Below are positions 53,721-61,586 of a stretch of DNA of 64,000 bases, one piece after another. Origin of the DNA: Sinisalibacter lacisalsi (lineage in GTDB: Bacteria; Pseudomonadota; Alphaproteobacteria; Rhodobacterales; Rhodobacteraceae). Under the pieces are notes generated by a model that was not told the DNA's origin, did no database searches, and worked only from the letters and a program-made list of their open reading frames with translations. The position numbers and the translations under genes were made by a program. The stretch spans positions 496,001-560,000 of the forward strand of contig NZ_BMGI01000002.1 of the NCBI RefSeq assembly GCF_014640115.1, given 5' to 3'. Each line of letters begins with the position of its first letter. Position 1 is the stretch's first letter.

Positions 53721-54476
53721 CTACCAGCGCCCGGTGAGGGTTTTGACCAGGAGCGAACCGCGCCGGGCGAAATCCGAGCCTTCCAGCCCGCCCGCCGCGA
53801 TCGCCTCCGGCGCGTGCGCGGCACGGGCGAGCACCGCCGGCGCCCGCCAGGCGGCGCGGATCGCGGGCAACGCCGGGCCGAAGCGGGCGGCACGCGCACG
53901 GGCGAGGTCTTCACGCGCCGTCCCGATCAGGTCCGCCAGCCCCTCGGGCCGCGCCGGCCAGCCCCGCGCCTCCAGCTCCGGCACCGCCAGCAGCCAGCCC
54001 GCCAGCCCCGAGGCGCGGCCCACCGCCCGCGCCGGGGCTTCGAGGCCTTCCTCGCCGCCGAGCGCCGCCACGCTGGCCCACATCAGGCTGCCCGCCGTCG
54101 CCGCGAGGTAGTCGCCGAGCGCACCCGCGTCGGCGAAGGGCGCGCGTTCGAGGTCGGCCCAGCGCGCCCGCGCCATCTCGTCGAGCGGCGCAAGCGGCAA
54201 CCCGTCCCGGCGCACCACCTCCGCCAGCGGGCGCACCACCTCGTGCGCGCGGGGCGCGGCCCCGGCGCCGATCTCGGCCAGCACGTCGCGCCAGAACTGC
54301 AGCCGCATCTGGCCGATCATCGGCTCGGCCGAGACCCAGGGCGCGCGGGCGACCTCGAGGTTGAAGGCGTAGAGCGGAAACAGTCGTTCCCGCGCCTCGG
54401 GCGGGGCGGCCATGGCGGCGAGGAACCGGTCGGGGTCGCCGCGCGAAACCAGCTCTGCGCAGGCTTCCAGGGTCAT
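53721..54476 (-). CDS. NDUFAF6-like squalene/phytoene-synthase-fold protein
   Basis: This 251-residue protein has the isoprenoid-synthase helical fold but none of the DDxxD motifs needed to bind prenyl diphosphate. The stretch LYAFNLEVARAPWVSAEPM, then IGQMRLQFWRDVL, is strikingly like mitochondrial NDUFAF6 (FNVELA..IGLMRMQFWK), the complex I assembly factor. AGSLMWASVAALGG and GLAGWLLAVP follow in the same order. I infer a complex I assembly or membrane-binding role rather than synthesis of squalene or phytoene. Its start overlaps the upstream methyltransferase stop (ATGA), and that gene in turn overlaps cimA. Confidence 0.82.
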   Translation of the reverse strand: MTLEACAELVSRGDPDRFLAAMAAPPEARERLFPLYAFNLEVARAPWVSAEPMIGQMRLQFWRDVLAEIGAGAAPRAHEVVRPLAEVVRRDGLPLAPLDEMARARWADLERAPFADAGALGDYLAATAGSLMWASVAALGGEEGLEAPARAVGRASGLAGWLLAVPELEARGWPARPEGLADLIGTAREDLARARAARFGPALPAIRAAWRAPAVLARAAHAPEAIAAGGLEGSDFARRGSLLVKTLTGRW

Positions 54477-55186
54477 CGCGGCCGCACCACCGCGAGGGCG
54501 TAGCCGAAGGCGTCGCGGTGCGCGCGCCACAACGCCGCTTCCGCCTCGGCGGCGTCGAGGACCTCGGCGAGCGCCGCGTCGGCACCGGGCCGAAGCCGGG
54601 CGATACGGGCGTCGAGCGGGGTGTAATAGGCCTCCCAGGCCGCATCGGTGAGGACTCGCAGCCCGCACAGATCGTAATCGGCCGCCGCGATCCGGGCTTC
54701 CAGCGTGGCAATGTTGCCCATCGGCAGGTATTCCTGCGAGAGCGCCGCCACCGCCGCCCTGGGCCGCACCTCGGAGAGCCAGACCAGCTCGGAGAAAGCC
54801 ACCACCCCGCCGGGCGCGAGCCGGGTGCGGAAATGCTCCAGCGCTTGCGTGATCCCGAGAAAATAGAGCGCGCCCGCCGACCAGACCAGGTCGAACGGCC
54901 CCTCCGGCGCGCGCATGTCGGCCACCTCGGCGGTGACGCGCGGATCATCGCCCCAGCGCGCCTTGACCTGGGCGATGAAGCCCGGGTGCAGGTCCACCGC
55001 CGTCACGTGGCCCCGGGGCGCATGCGCCAGAAGCCCCTCGATATCGGCCCCCGGGCCGCAGCCCGCGTCGAGGATCGCCGCATCGCGCGGCAGGTTGGCC
55101 ACGCCCATCGCCCAGTCGAGGCTTTCGCGGTCGCCCGGGCCCTCGCGCGGCATCTCGGCATGAAGGGTGAAGAACGGGTCGCTCAT
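54473..55186 (-). CDS. Class I SAM-dependent methyltransferase
   Basis: This 237-residue methyltransferase has motif I AAILDAGCGPGADIEGL at about residues 36-52, VTAVDLHPGFI, the loop VADMRAPEGPFDLVWSAGALYFLG and the post-motif RLAPGGVVAFSELVWL. The N-terminal MSDPFFTLHAEMPREGPGD is characteristic of a proteobacterial group of unknown substrate. It is sandwiched by ATGA overlaps between cimA and the NDUFAF6-like gene, so all three are translated together. A link between isoleucine synthesis and the two others is not evident. Confidence 0.88.
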   Translation of the reverse strand: MSDPFFTLHAEMPREGPGDRESLDWAMGVANLPRDAAILDAGCGPGADIEGLLAHAPRGHVTAVDLHPGFIAQVKARWGDDPRVTAEVADMRAPEGPFDLVWSAGALYFLGITQALEHFRTRLAPGGVVAFSELVWLSEVRPRAAVAALSQEYLPMGNIATLEARIAAADYDLCGLRVLTDAAWEAYYTPLDARIARLRPGADAALAEVLDAAEAEAALWRAHRDAFGYALAVVRPR

Positions 55187-56826
55187 TGCGCCGCCACGCC
55201 CGGCTTGCGTTCCGGCATCGCGCCGTCGCGCAGGAGCTTCCAGTTGATCGCGTCGAGCAGCGCCTCGAAACTGGCATCGACTATGTTGGGGCTCACCCCC
55301 ACCGTCGACCAGCGCCGCCCCTGCCCGTCTTCGCTGTCGATGATCACGCGGGTGACGGCCTCGGTGCCGCCCTGGGTGATGCGCACCTTGAAGTCGACCA
55401 GTCGCATGTCGTCGATCTGCGGCTGGTAGGGGCCCAGATCCTTGCCCAGCGCCTTGGCCAGCGCGTTGACCGGGCCGCGATCCGCGCCGGTCTCGTCCAT
55501 GCTTTCAGACACCGACAGCTTCTTGTCGTCGCCGATCTTCACCACCACGACCGCCTCCGAGAGGCTCACCATCCGGTCATAGCGGTTCTTGCGCCGCTCG
55601 ACGGTGACCTTGTAGCGCTTGACCTCGAAGAACGCGGGCATCTGCCCCAGCATCCGCCGCGCGAGGATCTCGAAACTCGCCTGCGCGCCGTCATAGGCAT
55701 AGCCCTCGTCCTCGCGCCGCTTGATCTCGTCGAGGATCTCGCCAAGCCGCGCGTCGCCCTTCTCGATCTCGATCCCGGCCTCGGCCAGCCGGCGGCGCAG
55801 GTTCGATTGCCCCGCCTGGTTCGACATCGGCACGATCCGCGCGTTGCCGACGAGGCCGGGCGGGATGTGCTCGTAGGTGGTCGGGTCTTTCAGGATCGCG
55901 CTGGCGTGCAGCCCGGCCTTGTGGGTGAAGGCCGAGGCGCCGACGTAAGGTGCCGAGCGCAGGGGCACACGGTTGAGGATATCGTCGACCTGGCGCGAGA
56001 CCCGGGTGAGCGTGGTCAGCGCGGCTTCGGTGATCCCGGTCTCGAAAGCCGAGCGATAGGACTCCTTCAGCAGCAGCGTCGGGATCAGGCTCACGAGGTT
56101 GGCGTTGCCGCAGCGTTCGCCGAGCCCGTTCAGCGTGCCCTGCACCTGCCGGGCGCCCGCGTCGATCGCGGCGAGGCTGCCGGCCACCGCGTTGCCGGTA
56201 TCATCGTGGCAATGGATGCCGATGTTGTCGCCCGGGATACCGGCCTCGATCACGGCGCGGGTGATGTCGTGGATCTCGTCCGGCAGCGTGCCGCCGTTGG
56301 TGTCGCACAGAACCACCCAGCGCGCGCCGGCCTCGTGGGCCGCGAGCACGCATTCGAGCGCATAGGGCGCGTTGGCCTTGTAGCCGTCGAAGAAATGCTC
56401 GGCATCGAACAGCGCCTCGCGCCCCGAGGCGACCATGTGGGCCACCGAGGCGCGGATGTTCTCGAGGTTTTCCTCCAGCGTGATCCCGAGCGCGGTGGTG
56501 ACGTGGAAGTCATGCGACTTGCCGACGAGGCAGACGGCGGGGGTTTTGGCGTTCATCACCTGCGCCAGAACGTCGTCGTTCGCCGCCGAGCGCCCGGCCC
56601 GCTTGGTCATGCCGAAAGCGGTGAAGGTGGCGCGCGTCTCCGGCCGCTGGTCGAAGAAATCGCTGTCGGTCGGGTTGGCACCCGGCCAGCCGCCCTCGAT
56701 GTAGTCGACGCCAAGGGTGTCGAGCGCCTCGGCGATGGCGATCTTCTCGGCCACCGAGAACTGCACACCCTGGGTCTGCTGCCCGTCGCGAAGCGTGGTG
56801 TCATAGATGGTGAGGCGTTCAGTCAT
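55183..56826 (-). CDS. cimA: Citramalate synthase
   Basis: CimA condenses pyruvate with acetyl-CoA to (R)-citramalate, opening the threonine-independent route to 2-oxobutyrate and isoleucine. This 547-residue protein has the DRE-TIM catalytic motif YDTTLRDGQQTQGV at residues 7-20, the CimA-specific YIEGGWPGANPTDSDFF near 47-63 and the HCHDDTGNAVAGSLAAI metal-site region near 205. A C-terminal LeuA-type allosteric domain starts near 410. The ATG at 56826 follows AGGAAAGG. It lies 144 bases after cysS on the same strand with two palindromes between, and overlaps the next gene. Confidence 0.95.
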   Translation of the reverse strand: MTERLTIYDTTLRDGQQTQGVQFSVAEKIAIAEALDTLGVDYIEGGWPGANPTDSDFFDQRPETRATFTAFGMTKRAGRSAANDDVLAQVMNAKTPAVCLVGKSHDFHVTTALGITLEENLENIRASVAHMVASGREALFDAEHFFDGYKANAPYALECVLAAHEAGARWVVLCDTNGGTLPDEIHDITRAVIEAGIPGDNIGIHCHDDTGNAVAGSLAAIDAGARQVQGTLNGLGERCGNANLVSLIPTLLLKESYRSAFETGITEAALTTLTRVSRQVDDILNRVPLRSAPYVGASAFTHKAGLHASAILKDPTTYEHIPPGLVGNARIVPMSNQAGQSNLRRRLAEAGIEIEKGDARLGEILDEIKRREDEGYAYDGAQASFEILARRMLGQMPAFFEVKRYKVTVERRKNRYDRMVSLSEAVVVVKIGDDKKLSVSESMDETGADRGPVNALAKALGKDLGPYQPQIDDMRLVDFKVRITQGGTEAVTRVIIDSEDGQGRRWSTVGVSPNIVDASFEALLDAINWKLLRDGAMPERKPGVAAQ

Positions 56827-56868
56827 CGGACCGGCCTTTCCTGAGATGATCTTTTGTATCGTGACCCC

Positions 56869-56922
56869 ACCGGATCGCCCGCGATCCGGTTTGCGCCCGC
56901 CCCGCCCCCAGGGCGGGCGCAA
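56869..56922. repeat. Two perfect inverted repeats between cysS and cimA
   Basis: Arms ACCGGATCGC/GCGATCCGGT around CC (56869-56890) are followed at once by arms TTGCGCCCGCCC/GGGCGGGCGCAA around an 8-base loop (56891-56922). They separate cysS from cimA on the same strand and could attenuate read-through. No T-run follows either stem. Confidence 0.8.
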
Positions 56923-56970
56923 GCGCCCCCCCTCGGGTCGCGCGCAAACCTCTGTTATTCAGTGCCCGCA

Positions 56971-58362
56971 TCACAGCCCCTCCAGCTTGGCGGGATCGAA
57001 CCCCGCGCCGGGCACGAGTTCGACGCCCTCTTTCGACATCCGCACTTCGACACCCGCCTCGGTGAGAGCGGTTTTCAGGGCATCGACGGCGGTGAAGTCC
57101 TTGGTTTGCAACGCGTTGGTCCGAGCCTCGTTCAGCTTGTTGACCAACGGCTGCAAGTCTGGGCCTTCGGTCCATTCACCCATGCCCTGCTCCAACAACC
57201 CCAAGACCCTCGCCGTTGCCAAGAAGTTGGCCGCCGAGACAGAGTGCTCAGGCGTGTCCTTGCCCATCTCCAAGGCGCGCGCCATTGCACGCAATCTTTG
57301 GATGCAATCGTAGGTGTTCAAATCATCGTACAGTGGCTGTAGCTCGATCTCTTGGACCTCCCCCGGCTCAACGTCTTTCACCAAGGACCACCATTTTCGC
57401 AAGGTCCGCTCGGCCTGCTCAGCCTTTTCCTTGGTCCAATCCATCGGCTTGCGGTAATGCGTGCCCAGAAACACGAACCGGATCACCTCCCCCGGCACGC
57501 CCTGCTCCAAGAGATCATGCACCGTGAAGAAGTTGCCCAGGCTCTTCGACATCTTCTTGCCCTCCACCTGCAGCATCTCGTTGTGCAGCCAGTAGCGGGC
57601 GAAGCCGCTGCCGGGGTGGGCGCACTTGCTCTGTGCGATCTCGTTTTCGTGGTGGGGGAACTGCAGGTCGTTGCCGCCGCCATGGATGTCGAAGGTCTCG
57701 CCCAGGATCTCGTGGCTCATCGCCGAGCACTCGATGTGCCAGCCGGGCCGGCCGCGGCCCCAGGGGCTGTCCCACCCCGGCTCGCCCTCGGCGGCGGGTT
57801 TCCACAGCACGAAGTCCATCGGGTTACGCTTGTAGGGCGCCACCTCCACCCGCGCGCCGGCGATCATGTCGTCCACCGAGCGGCCCGAGAGCTTGCCGTA
57901 ATCGGCGTAGCTTTCGACGGCGAAAAGCACGTGGCCCTCGGCCTCGTAGGCATGCCCGCGCGCGACGAGGTCTTCGATCATCGCGATCATGTCACCGATA
58001 TGCTCGGTGGCGCGCGGCATCTCGTCGGGGTCGAGCGCGCCAAGGCTGCGCATGTCGTCGAGATACCACTGCGTCGTCGTCGCGGTGATCTCGTCGATCG
58101 GCACGCCGCTTTCCTCCGCCCGGGCGATGATCTTGTCGTCCACATCGGTGAAATTGCGCACGTAGGTCACGTGATCCGGCCCGTAGACGTGGCGCAGCAG
58201 CCGGTAGAGCACGTCGAACACCACCACCGGGCGGGCGTTGCCCAGGTGCGCGCGGTCATAGACGGTGGGACCGCAGACATACATCCGCACGTTACCCCGG
58301 TCGATCGGCTCGAAAACCTGTTTCGAGCGGGTGGCGGTGTTGTAGAGCTTGATCTCAACCAT
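56971..58362 (-). CDS. cysS: Cysteinyl-tRNA synthetase
   Basis: CysRS charges tRNA-Cys. This 463-residue class I enzyme has the zinc ligand C30 in [19 protein letters not shown] with the HIGH-type motif HLGN at 39-42, further ligands in WHIECSAMS and HHENEIAQ, and [10 protein letters not shown] near residue 270. The ATG at 58362 gives the family start [11 protein letters not shown]. The last third of the gene (about 57061-57480) is about 58% GC and uses TTG leucine codons repeatedly, unlike the rest, which is near 65-75%. A candidate leader peptide and hairpin lie upstream; cimA follows. Confidence 0.97.
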   Translation of the reverse strand: MVEIKLYNTATRSKQVFEPIDRGNVRMYVCGPTVYDRAHLGNARPVVVFDVLYRLLRHVYGPDHVTYVRNFTDVDDKIIARAEESGVPIDEITATTTQWYLDDMRSLGALDPDEMPRATEHIGDMIAMIEDLVARGHAYEAEGHVLFAVESYADYGKLSGRSVDDMIAGARVEVAPYKRNPMDFVLWKPAAEGEPGWDSPWGRGRPGWHIECSAMSHEILGETFDIHGGGNDLQFPHHENEIAQSKCAHPGSGFARYWLHNEMLQVEGKKMSKSLGNFFTVHDLLEQGVPGEVIRFVFLGTHYRKPMDWTKEKAEQAERTLRKWWSLVKDVEPGEVQEIELQPLYDDLNTYDCIQRLRAMARALEMGKDTPEHSVSAANFLATARVLGLLEQGMGEWTEGPDLQPLVNKLNEARTNALQTKDFTAVDALKTALTEAGVEVRMSKEGVELVPGAGFDPAKLEGL

Positions 58363-58407
58363 AGTCGTCCTCGCGCGCGCGTCCCGCGGCGGGCTTAGCA
58401 ACTTCGA

Positions 58408-58454
58408 CCAAAAGAGGAAACAGAAGAACGGCCCGCCTGACGTATGTCAGCCGG
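58408..58454 (-). terminator. Candidate attenuator hairpin upstream of cysS
   Basis: On the minus strand, CCGGCTGAC and GTCAGGCGG enclose ATAC (58433-58454). Eight of nine pairs form. The stop codon of the leader peptide lies inside the left arm. A U-rich tract (GTTCTTCTGTTTCCTCTTTT) follows to 58408. The arrangement is that of a translation-coupled attenuator, though the stem is shorter than a textbook terminator. Confidence 0.5.
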
Positions 58455-58491
58455 TAATGCAGATGCAGATGATGGTGCCGTTGGTCTTCAT
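58447..58491 (-). CDS. Candidate leader peptide MKTNGTIICICITG for cysS(-cimA)
   Basis: This is a 14-codon frame with 4 Ile, 2 Cys and 3 Thr codons. The stretch ATC-ATC-TGC-ATC-TGC-ATT encodes IICICI. No ribosome site precedes the ATG, but a TTGCCG-17-TATCAC promoter would start transcription at or within a base of the A of the ATG, so translation would be leaderless. Its stop lies in a hairpin followed by a U-rich tract, 85 bases before cysS. The enriched residues match the products downstream: cysS charges tRNA-Cys, and cimA makes an isoleucine precursor. This is inference from position and codon content, without direct evidence of translation. Confidence 0.5.
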   Translation of the reverse strand: MKTNGTIICICITG

Positions 58492-58498
58492 GGAAATG

Positions 58499-58527
58499 GT
58501 GATAGCAGCCTGTTCGCGGCCCGGCAA
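58499..58527 (-). promoter_or_regulatory. Candidate promoter of the cysS leader
   Basis: On the minus strand TTGCCG (58522-58527) and TATCAC (58499-58504) are 17 bases apart. The predicted start (7 bases after the -10 box) coincides with the ATG of the leader peptide at 58491. The divergent YjbR gene begins 19 bases upstream of the -35 box. Confidence 0.55.
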
Positions 58528-58545
58528 GCCTGCTAGCCTCGGCCC

Positions 58546-58890
58546 ATGTCACGCGCTTTCGTCATGGAGTTCTGTGCCGGCCTGCCCGGCGCCGCGTGGT
58601 CCGAGCCCTTCGGCCCCGGCACCGATGTCTGGAAGCTCGGCGGCAAGATCTTCGCGGCCATCGGCGCGGATGCCGCAGGCGTTTCGGTCAAATGCCCCGA
58701 CGTGGAAACCGCCGAGATGCTGCGCGCCGCCGGCGTGGCGACGAAGGCGCCCTATTTCCACAAATCCTGGGTCATGGTGCCCTTCGCCGAAGGCGAGGCC
58801 GAACTGGAGCACCGCCTGCGGGTGAGCTACGAGACGATCCGCGCGAGCCTGCCCAAGAAGATGCAAGCCAACCTCGCACCGGCAACCTGA
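58546..58890 (+). CDS. MmcQ/YjbR family protein
   Basis: This 114-residue protein of the MmcQ/YjbR family has a CyaY-like alpha/beta fold and may bind DNA, as suggested for structural relatives. The pattern FCAGLPGAAWSEPFG near the start, DVWKLGGKIFAAIG, and KSWVMVPFAEGEAELEHRL in the second half fits the family length of about 115. Function is unknown. It is divergent from cysS and overlaps that gene's promoter region. Confidence 0.9.
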   Translation: MSRAFVMEFCAGLPGAAWSEPFGPGTDVWKLGGKIFAAIGADAAGVSVKCPDVETAEMLRAAGVATKAPYFHKSWVMVPFAEGEAELEHRLRVSYETIRASLPKKMQANLAPAT

Positions 58891-58925
58891 CCCCCATCTT
58901 CTTGGGTCTAAAAAATACCTCGGGG
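58891..58925 (-). repeat. Dispersed intergenic repeat, copy 3 (inverted, divergent)
   Basis: On the minus strand it reads CCCCGAGGTATTTTTTAGAC then CCAAGAAGATGGGGG. It shares the CCCCGAGGTATTT core and the GATGGGGG end with the copies at 26732 and 43509. It begins immediately after the YjbR stop codon. Confidence 0.7.
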
Positions 58926-58941
58926 AGCGCGAGGCCCTCTC

Positions 58942-58999
58942 GGCGCTTCCCGCTGCGGGGAAGCGCCTGCCGGGTTACCGATCGCGCATGGCGCGATCG
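58942..58999. repeat. Two near-perfect palindromes after YjbR
   Basis: Arms GGCGCTTCCCGC and GCGGGGAAGCGCC (one extra G) at 58942-58967, and arms CGATCGCGC/GCGCGATCG around ATG at 58979-58999. They lie in the convergent spacer before the TDT permease stop codon at 59052. Confidence 0.75.
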
Positions 59000-59051
59000 T
59001 CCAGGCAGCGCCCCTCGCATGGGTCGCGGCGCACAAGCGCCGCGAAACCGC

Positions 59052-60041
59052 TCAGGCCACCGCCGCGTTTGTCTTCGGCCCGAGCGCGCCCTTGAGCCAC
59101 ATCTGGCCCACCTTCACCACCACGTAAGGGATGAACCCCGACGCGGCCACCAGCGCCAGCGCGCCGAGCAGGCGAAACCCTTCGCCATAGCCGGCCGCGC
59201 CGAGCACCATCATCAGCGAGGCGAAGGCGGCGAGCGGAAAGGTGATCGCCCCCCAGAGCGGCGAGAACCCGGCGGCGATCATCCAGCGCGCGCGCAGCAC
59301 CAGCGCGGCCACCAGGACCATCGACCAGATCGCCAGCCCGAAGCCGAGCGCGCCATGGCCGAGCAGCAGCGCCACGGTGGCCAGAAGGCTCGAGGGCGCG
59401 GTATGGATGGCGAGCAGCGGGCGCAGCGGCGCGGGCACTTCGCGCCGCGCGAACTGCACCGCTGAGGCGATCCAGATCAGTACCGCCGCCGCCAGCGTGG
59501 CCCAGAACACCGCCGTGGCCAACCCGGTCCACCCCAGCGGCAGCGCGGCGAAGGGGCTGACGATGAAGCCGACGAAGGTGAGATGAAACACCGGCGTCAC
59601 CGTGCGCGCCTCGGCCGGCCCGGTCAGCAGCGCCCACACGATCAGCCCCATGACAATCACGTGCCCCGCGAAGCCCAGCGCCAGCACCGCCCGCGCCAGC
59701 GCTTCCGACCTCGGCAGCACCGCCACCGCCAGCAGCATCAGCGCCATCGTCATCGCCGCCAGCCCGGCGCGGCCGGGCAGCACCTTGAGGTCTTCCAGCA
59801 CCACCCCGGGGCGGGCCGCGATCTTGGCGAGATAATTGCCCAGCGCGTAGAGAAACAGCAGCGTCACCGCCCCCATCAGCACCTGCCCCACCGCGCCGCT
59901 GATCCCGAAGGCGTCGGGTGCCCGGCCCCAGGCCATGGCAAGGCCGAAGAGCCCGAGGATCGGCGGAAAGATCGCCGGCGGGGTCTTGCGCCAGCGGGGA
60001 ATGTTTTTTTGCGCCTGAAAGGCGGGGGGTTGTGCGGCCAT
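59052..60041 (-). CDS. TDT/SLAC1-family permease (second paralogue)
   Basis: This 329-residue membrane protein has about ten hydrophobic segments, and its N-terminal 30 residues are a charged cytoplasmic tail. PPAIFPPILGLFGLAMAWGR in TM1, HLTFVGFIVSPFAALPLGW, and HTAPSSLLATVALLLGHGAL match the TDT/SLAC1 pattern. The order of motifs is the same as in the gene at 41076-42041, but they are clearly diverged. The ATG at 60041 follows AGGAG; the frame stays open upstream to 60413 without homology. Substrate is unknown; sulfite, malate or tellurite have been described for relatives. Confidence 0.85.
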   Translation of the reverse strand: MAAQPPAFQAQKNIPRWRKTPPAIFPPILGLFGLAMAWGRAPDAFGISGAVGQVLMGAVTLLFLYALGNYLAKIAARPGVVLEDLKVLPGRAGLAAMTMALMLLAVAVLPRSEALARAVLALGFAGHVIVMGLIVWALLTGPAEARTVTPVFHLTFVGFIVSPFAALPLGWTGLATAVFWATLAAAVLIWIASAVQFARREVPAPLRPLLAIHTAPSSLLATVALLLGHGALGFGLAIWSMVLVAALVLRARWMIAAGFSPLWGAITFPLAAFASLMMVLGAAGYGEGFRLLGALALVAASGFIPYVVVKVGQMWLKGALGPKTNAAVA

Positions 60042-60227
60042 CTGTCGTCTCCTGTCCTGTCGGTCCCAGATGGGCCGTGCGGCGATGCATTGGAATGCGC
60101 CCGGTGGTCGCGCCCCTGCCGGCAGGCTGATCCAGCAATTGACCGGGGTCAACACCGGGGGCAGCATGGCGCGGTGGGGAATCGGCGGCCGAGGAGCCGC
60201 CGCAACGGGTAACGAACGGGGGAAATC

Positions 60228-60611
60228 ATGAAATCCAGCATCATCGCGGCCACGCTGGCCGCCACCTTCCTTGTGTCCTGCGCCCAGCGCGCCGATGAGG
60301 TCCAGGCCACTTACGTCTCGCCGCTGGCCTACCAGGGCTACAGCTGCAAGCAGATCGAGGACGAGGCGCGCCGGGTCGCGGCGCGGGCCGGCGAGGTGGC
60401 CGGGGTGCAGCACCGGAATGCTTCCAACGACGCCGCCGCCACCGCCGCGGCCGTCATCCTGTTCTGGCCCGCCGCCTTCCTGATCAAGGGCGATGGCAGC
60501 ACCGCGGCCGAACTGGCGCGTCTGCGCGGCGAACTCGAAGCGCTGGAAGCCGCTTCGGACGCGAAACGATGCGGGCTGGTGTTTGAAACCCGTCAGACCA
60601 CGGCCAGCTAG
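60228..60611 (+). CDS. Putative lipoprotein with one membrane segment
   Basis: This 127-residue protein has a signal peptide and lipobox LVSC with Cys18 as the likely lipidation site. The middle has a coiled-coil-like helix (CKQIEDEARRVAARAGEVAG) and a hydrophobic segment AAVILFWPAAFLIKG, then a second short coil. The fold resembles small helical envelope proteins of Rhodobacterales; no function is known. The ATG at 60228 follows GGGGGAAA. It is divergent from the TDT permease. Confidence 0.8.
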   Translation: MKSSIIAATLAATFLVSCAQRADEVQATYVSPLAYQGYSCKQIEDEARRVAARAGEVAGVQHRNASNDAAATAAAVILFWPAAFLIKGDGSTAAELARLRGELEALEAASDAKRCGLVFETRQTTAS

Positions 60612-60629
60612 CGGCGGCGGCGCGGCCGT

Positions 60630-61457
60630 TCAGATCGCGCCGAGCGCCTTGCGCAGCATGTTGAGGGCCACCAGCGTGAGGAACACGCCGAAGACGCGCT
60701 TGAGCGGCTTGGGGTCGAGCGCGTGGGCCAGCCGCACCCCGAGGGGCGCGGTCAGCATGGTCATCGCGATCACCACGAGGAAGGCGGGCAGGTTCACCGC
60801 TCCCAGCGTGTAGGGCGGCGCGTCGGGCACGGTGACGAAGAGAAAGCCGATCACCGAGGGCAGCGCGATGATCAGCCCGAAGCCCGCCGCCGTCGCCACC
60901 GCGCGGTGAATCGCCACGCCATGCAGGGTCATGATCGGCACCCCGAAGGAGCCGCCGCCGATCCCCATCAGCACCGACAGGAAGCCGACGATCGGCGACA
61001 GCACGCTGCGCAGCAGCCCACCCGGCATCTCGTGCCCCAGCCGCCAGTCGGCGCGGCCGAACAGCATGTAGAGGCCGATGGCGAAGGCCAGCCCGCCGAA
61101 GATCAACTGCAACTCCGCCGAGCGCAGGCTGGCGGCCACCAGCACCCCCAGCACCGCGCCGATCACGATCCCCGGCGCCCATGCCTTGAGGATCGGCCAG
61201 TCCACCGCGCCCTTGCGGTGATGCGAGAGCACCGAGCGGATCGAGGTGACGATGATGGTGGCGAGCGAGGTGGCGAGGCAGACCTGCATCAGCGCGCCCG
61301 ACTCGTAGCCGAGCCCTGCGAAGGCAAAGTAGAAGGCGGGCACCAGCACGATCCCGCCGCCGACCCCGAGCAACCCCGCCAGCACCCCGGCGAGGGCACC
61401 GATCGCGAGCAGGATGGCGAGCATCTGCAATATCAGCATGGTATCGGGCAAAGGCAT
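60630..61457 (-). CDS. TSUP (TauE/SafE) family sulfite/sulfoacetate-type permease
   Basis: This 275-residue membrane protein has about eight segments and the two-fold TSUP pattern: GVLAGLLGVGGGIVLVPAF near residue 25 and again SVLMGIGGGSFGVPIMTLHG near 160. Members move sulfite, sulfoacetate or other sulfonates outward. The ATG at 61457 is the first of two (61439 is the other). Downstream it is convergent with the lipoprotein gene. Confidence 0.93.
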   Translation of the reverse strand: MPLPDTMLILQMLAILLAIGALAGVLAGLLGVGGGIVLVPAFYFAFAGLGYESGALMQVCLATSLATIIVTSIRSVLSHHRKGAVDWPILKAWAPGIVIGAVLGVLVAASLRSAELQLIFGGLAFAIGLYMLFGRADWRLGHEMPGGLLRSVLSPIVGFLSVLMGIGGGSFGVPIMTLHGVAIHRAVATAAGFGLIIALPSVIGFLFVTVPDAPPYTLGAVNLPAFLVVIAMTMLTAPLGVRLAHALDPKPLKRVFGVFLTLVALNMLRKALGAI

Positions 61458-61586
61458 CGGCGGGCACTCGCGGCTGTGGCTGTGGCTGTGGATGTAGCGT
61501 TGGCGTGCCTTACACCGCCCTCGCGCGGAGGAAAAGCGCTCACCGCCCGGCGGCGATGCCGGCCACCGGGCGCGCCCGGCCGGGCC

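Noticed and set aside
53721-54476. Carotenoid or hopanoid synthesis gene
   Set aside because: The fold is right, but the aspartate-rich catalytic motifs are missing and no crt or hpn gene is nearby; NDUFAF6 similarity explains it better.
61465-61500. Short GGCTGT tandem repeat (three units) upstream of the TSUP gene
   Set aside because: Three imperfect units are too few to claim a functional or variable repeat.
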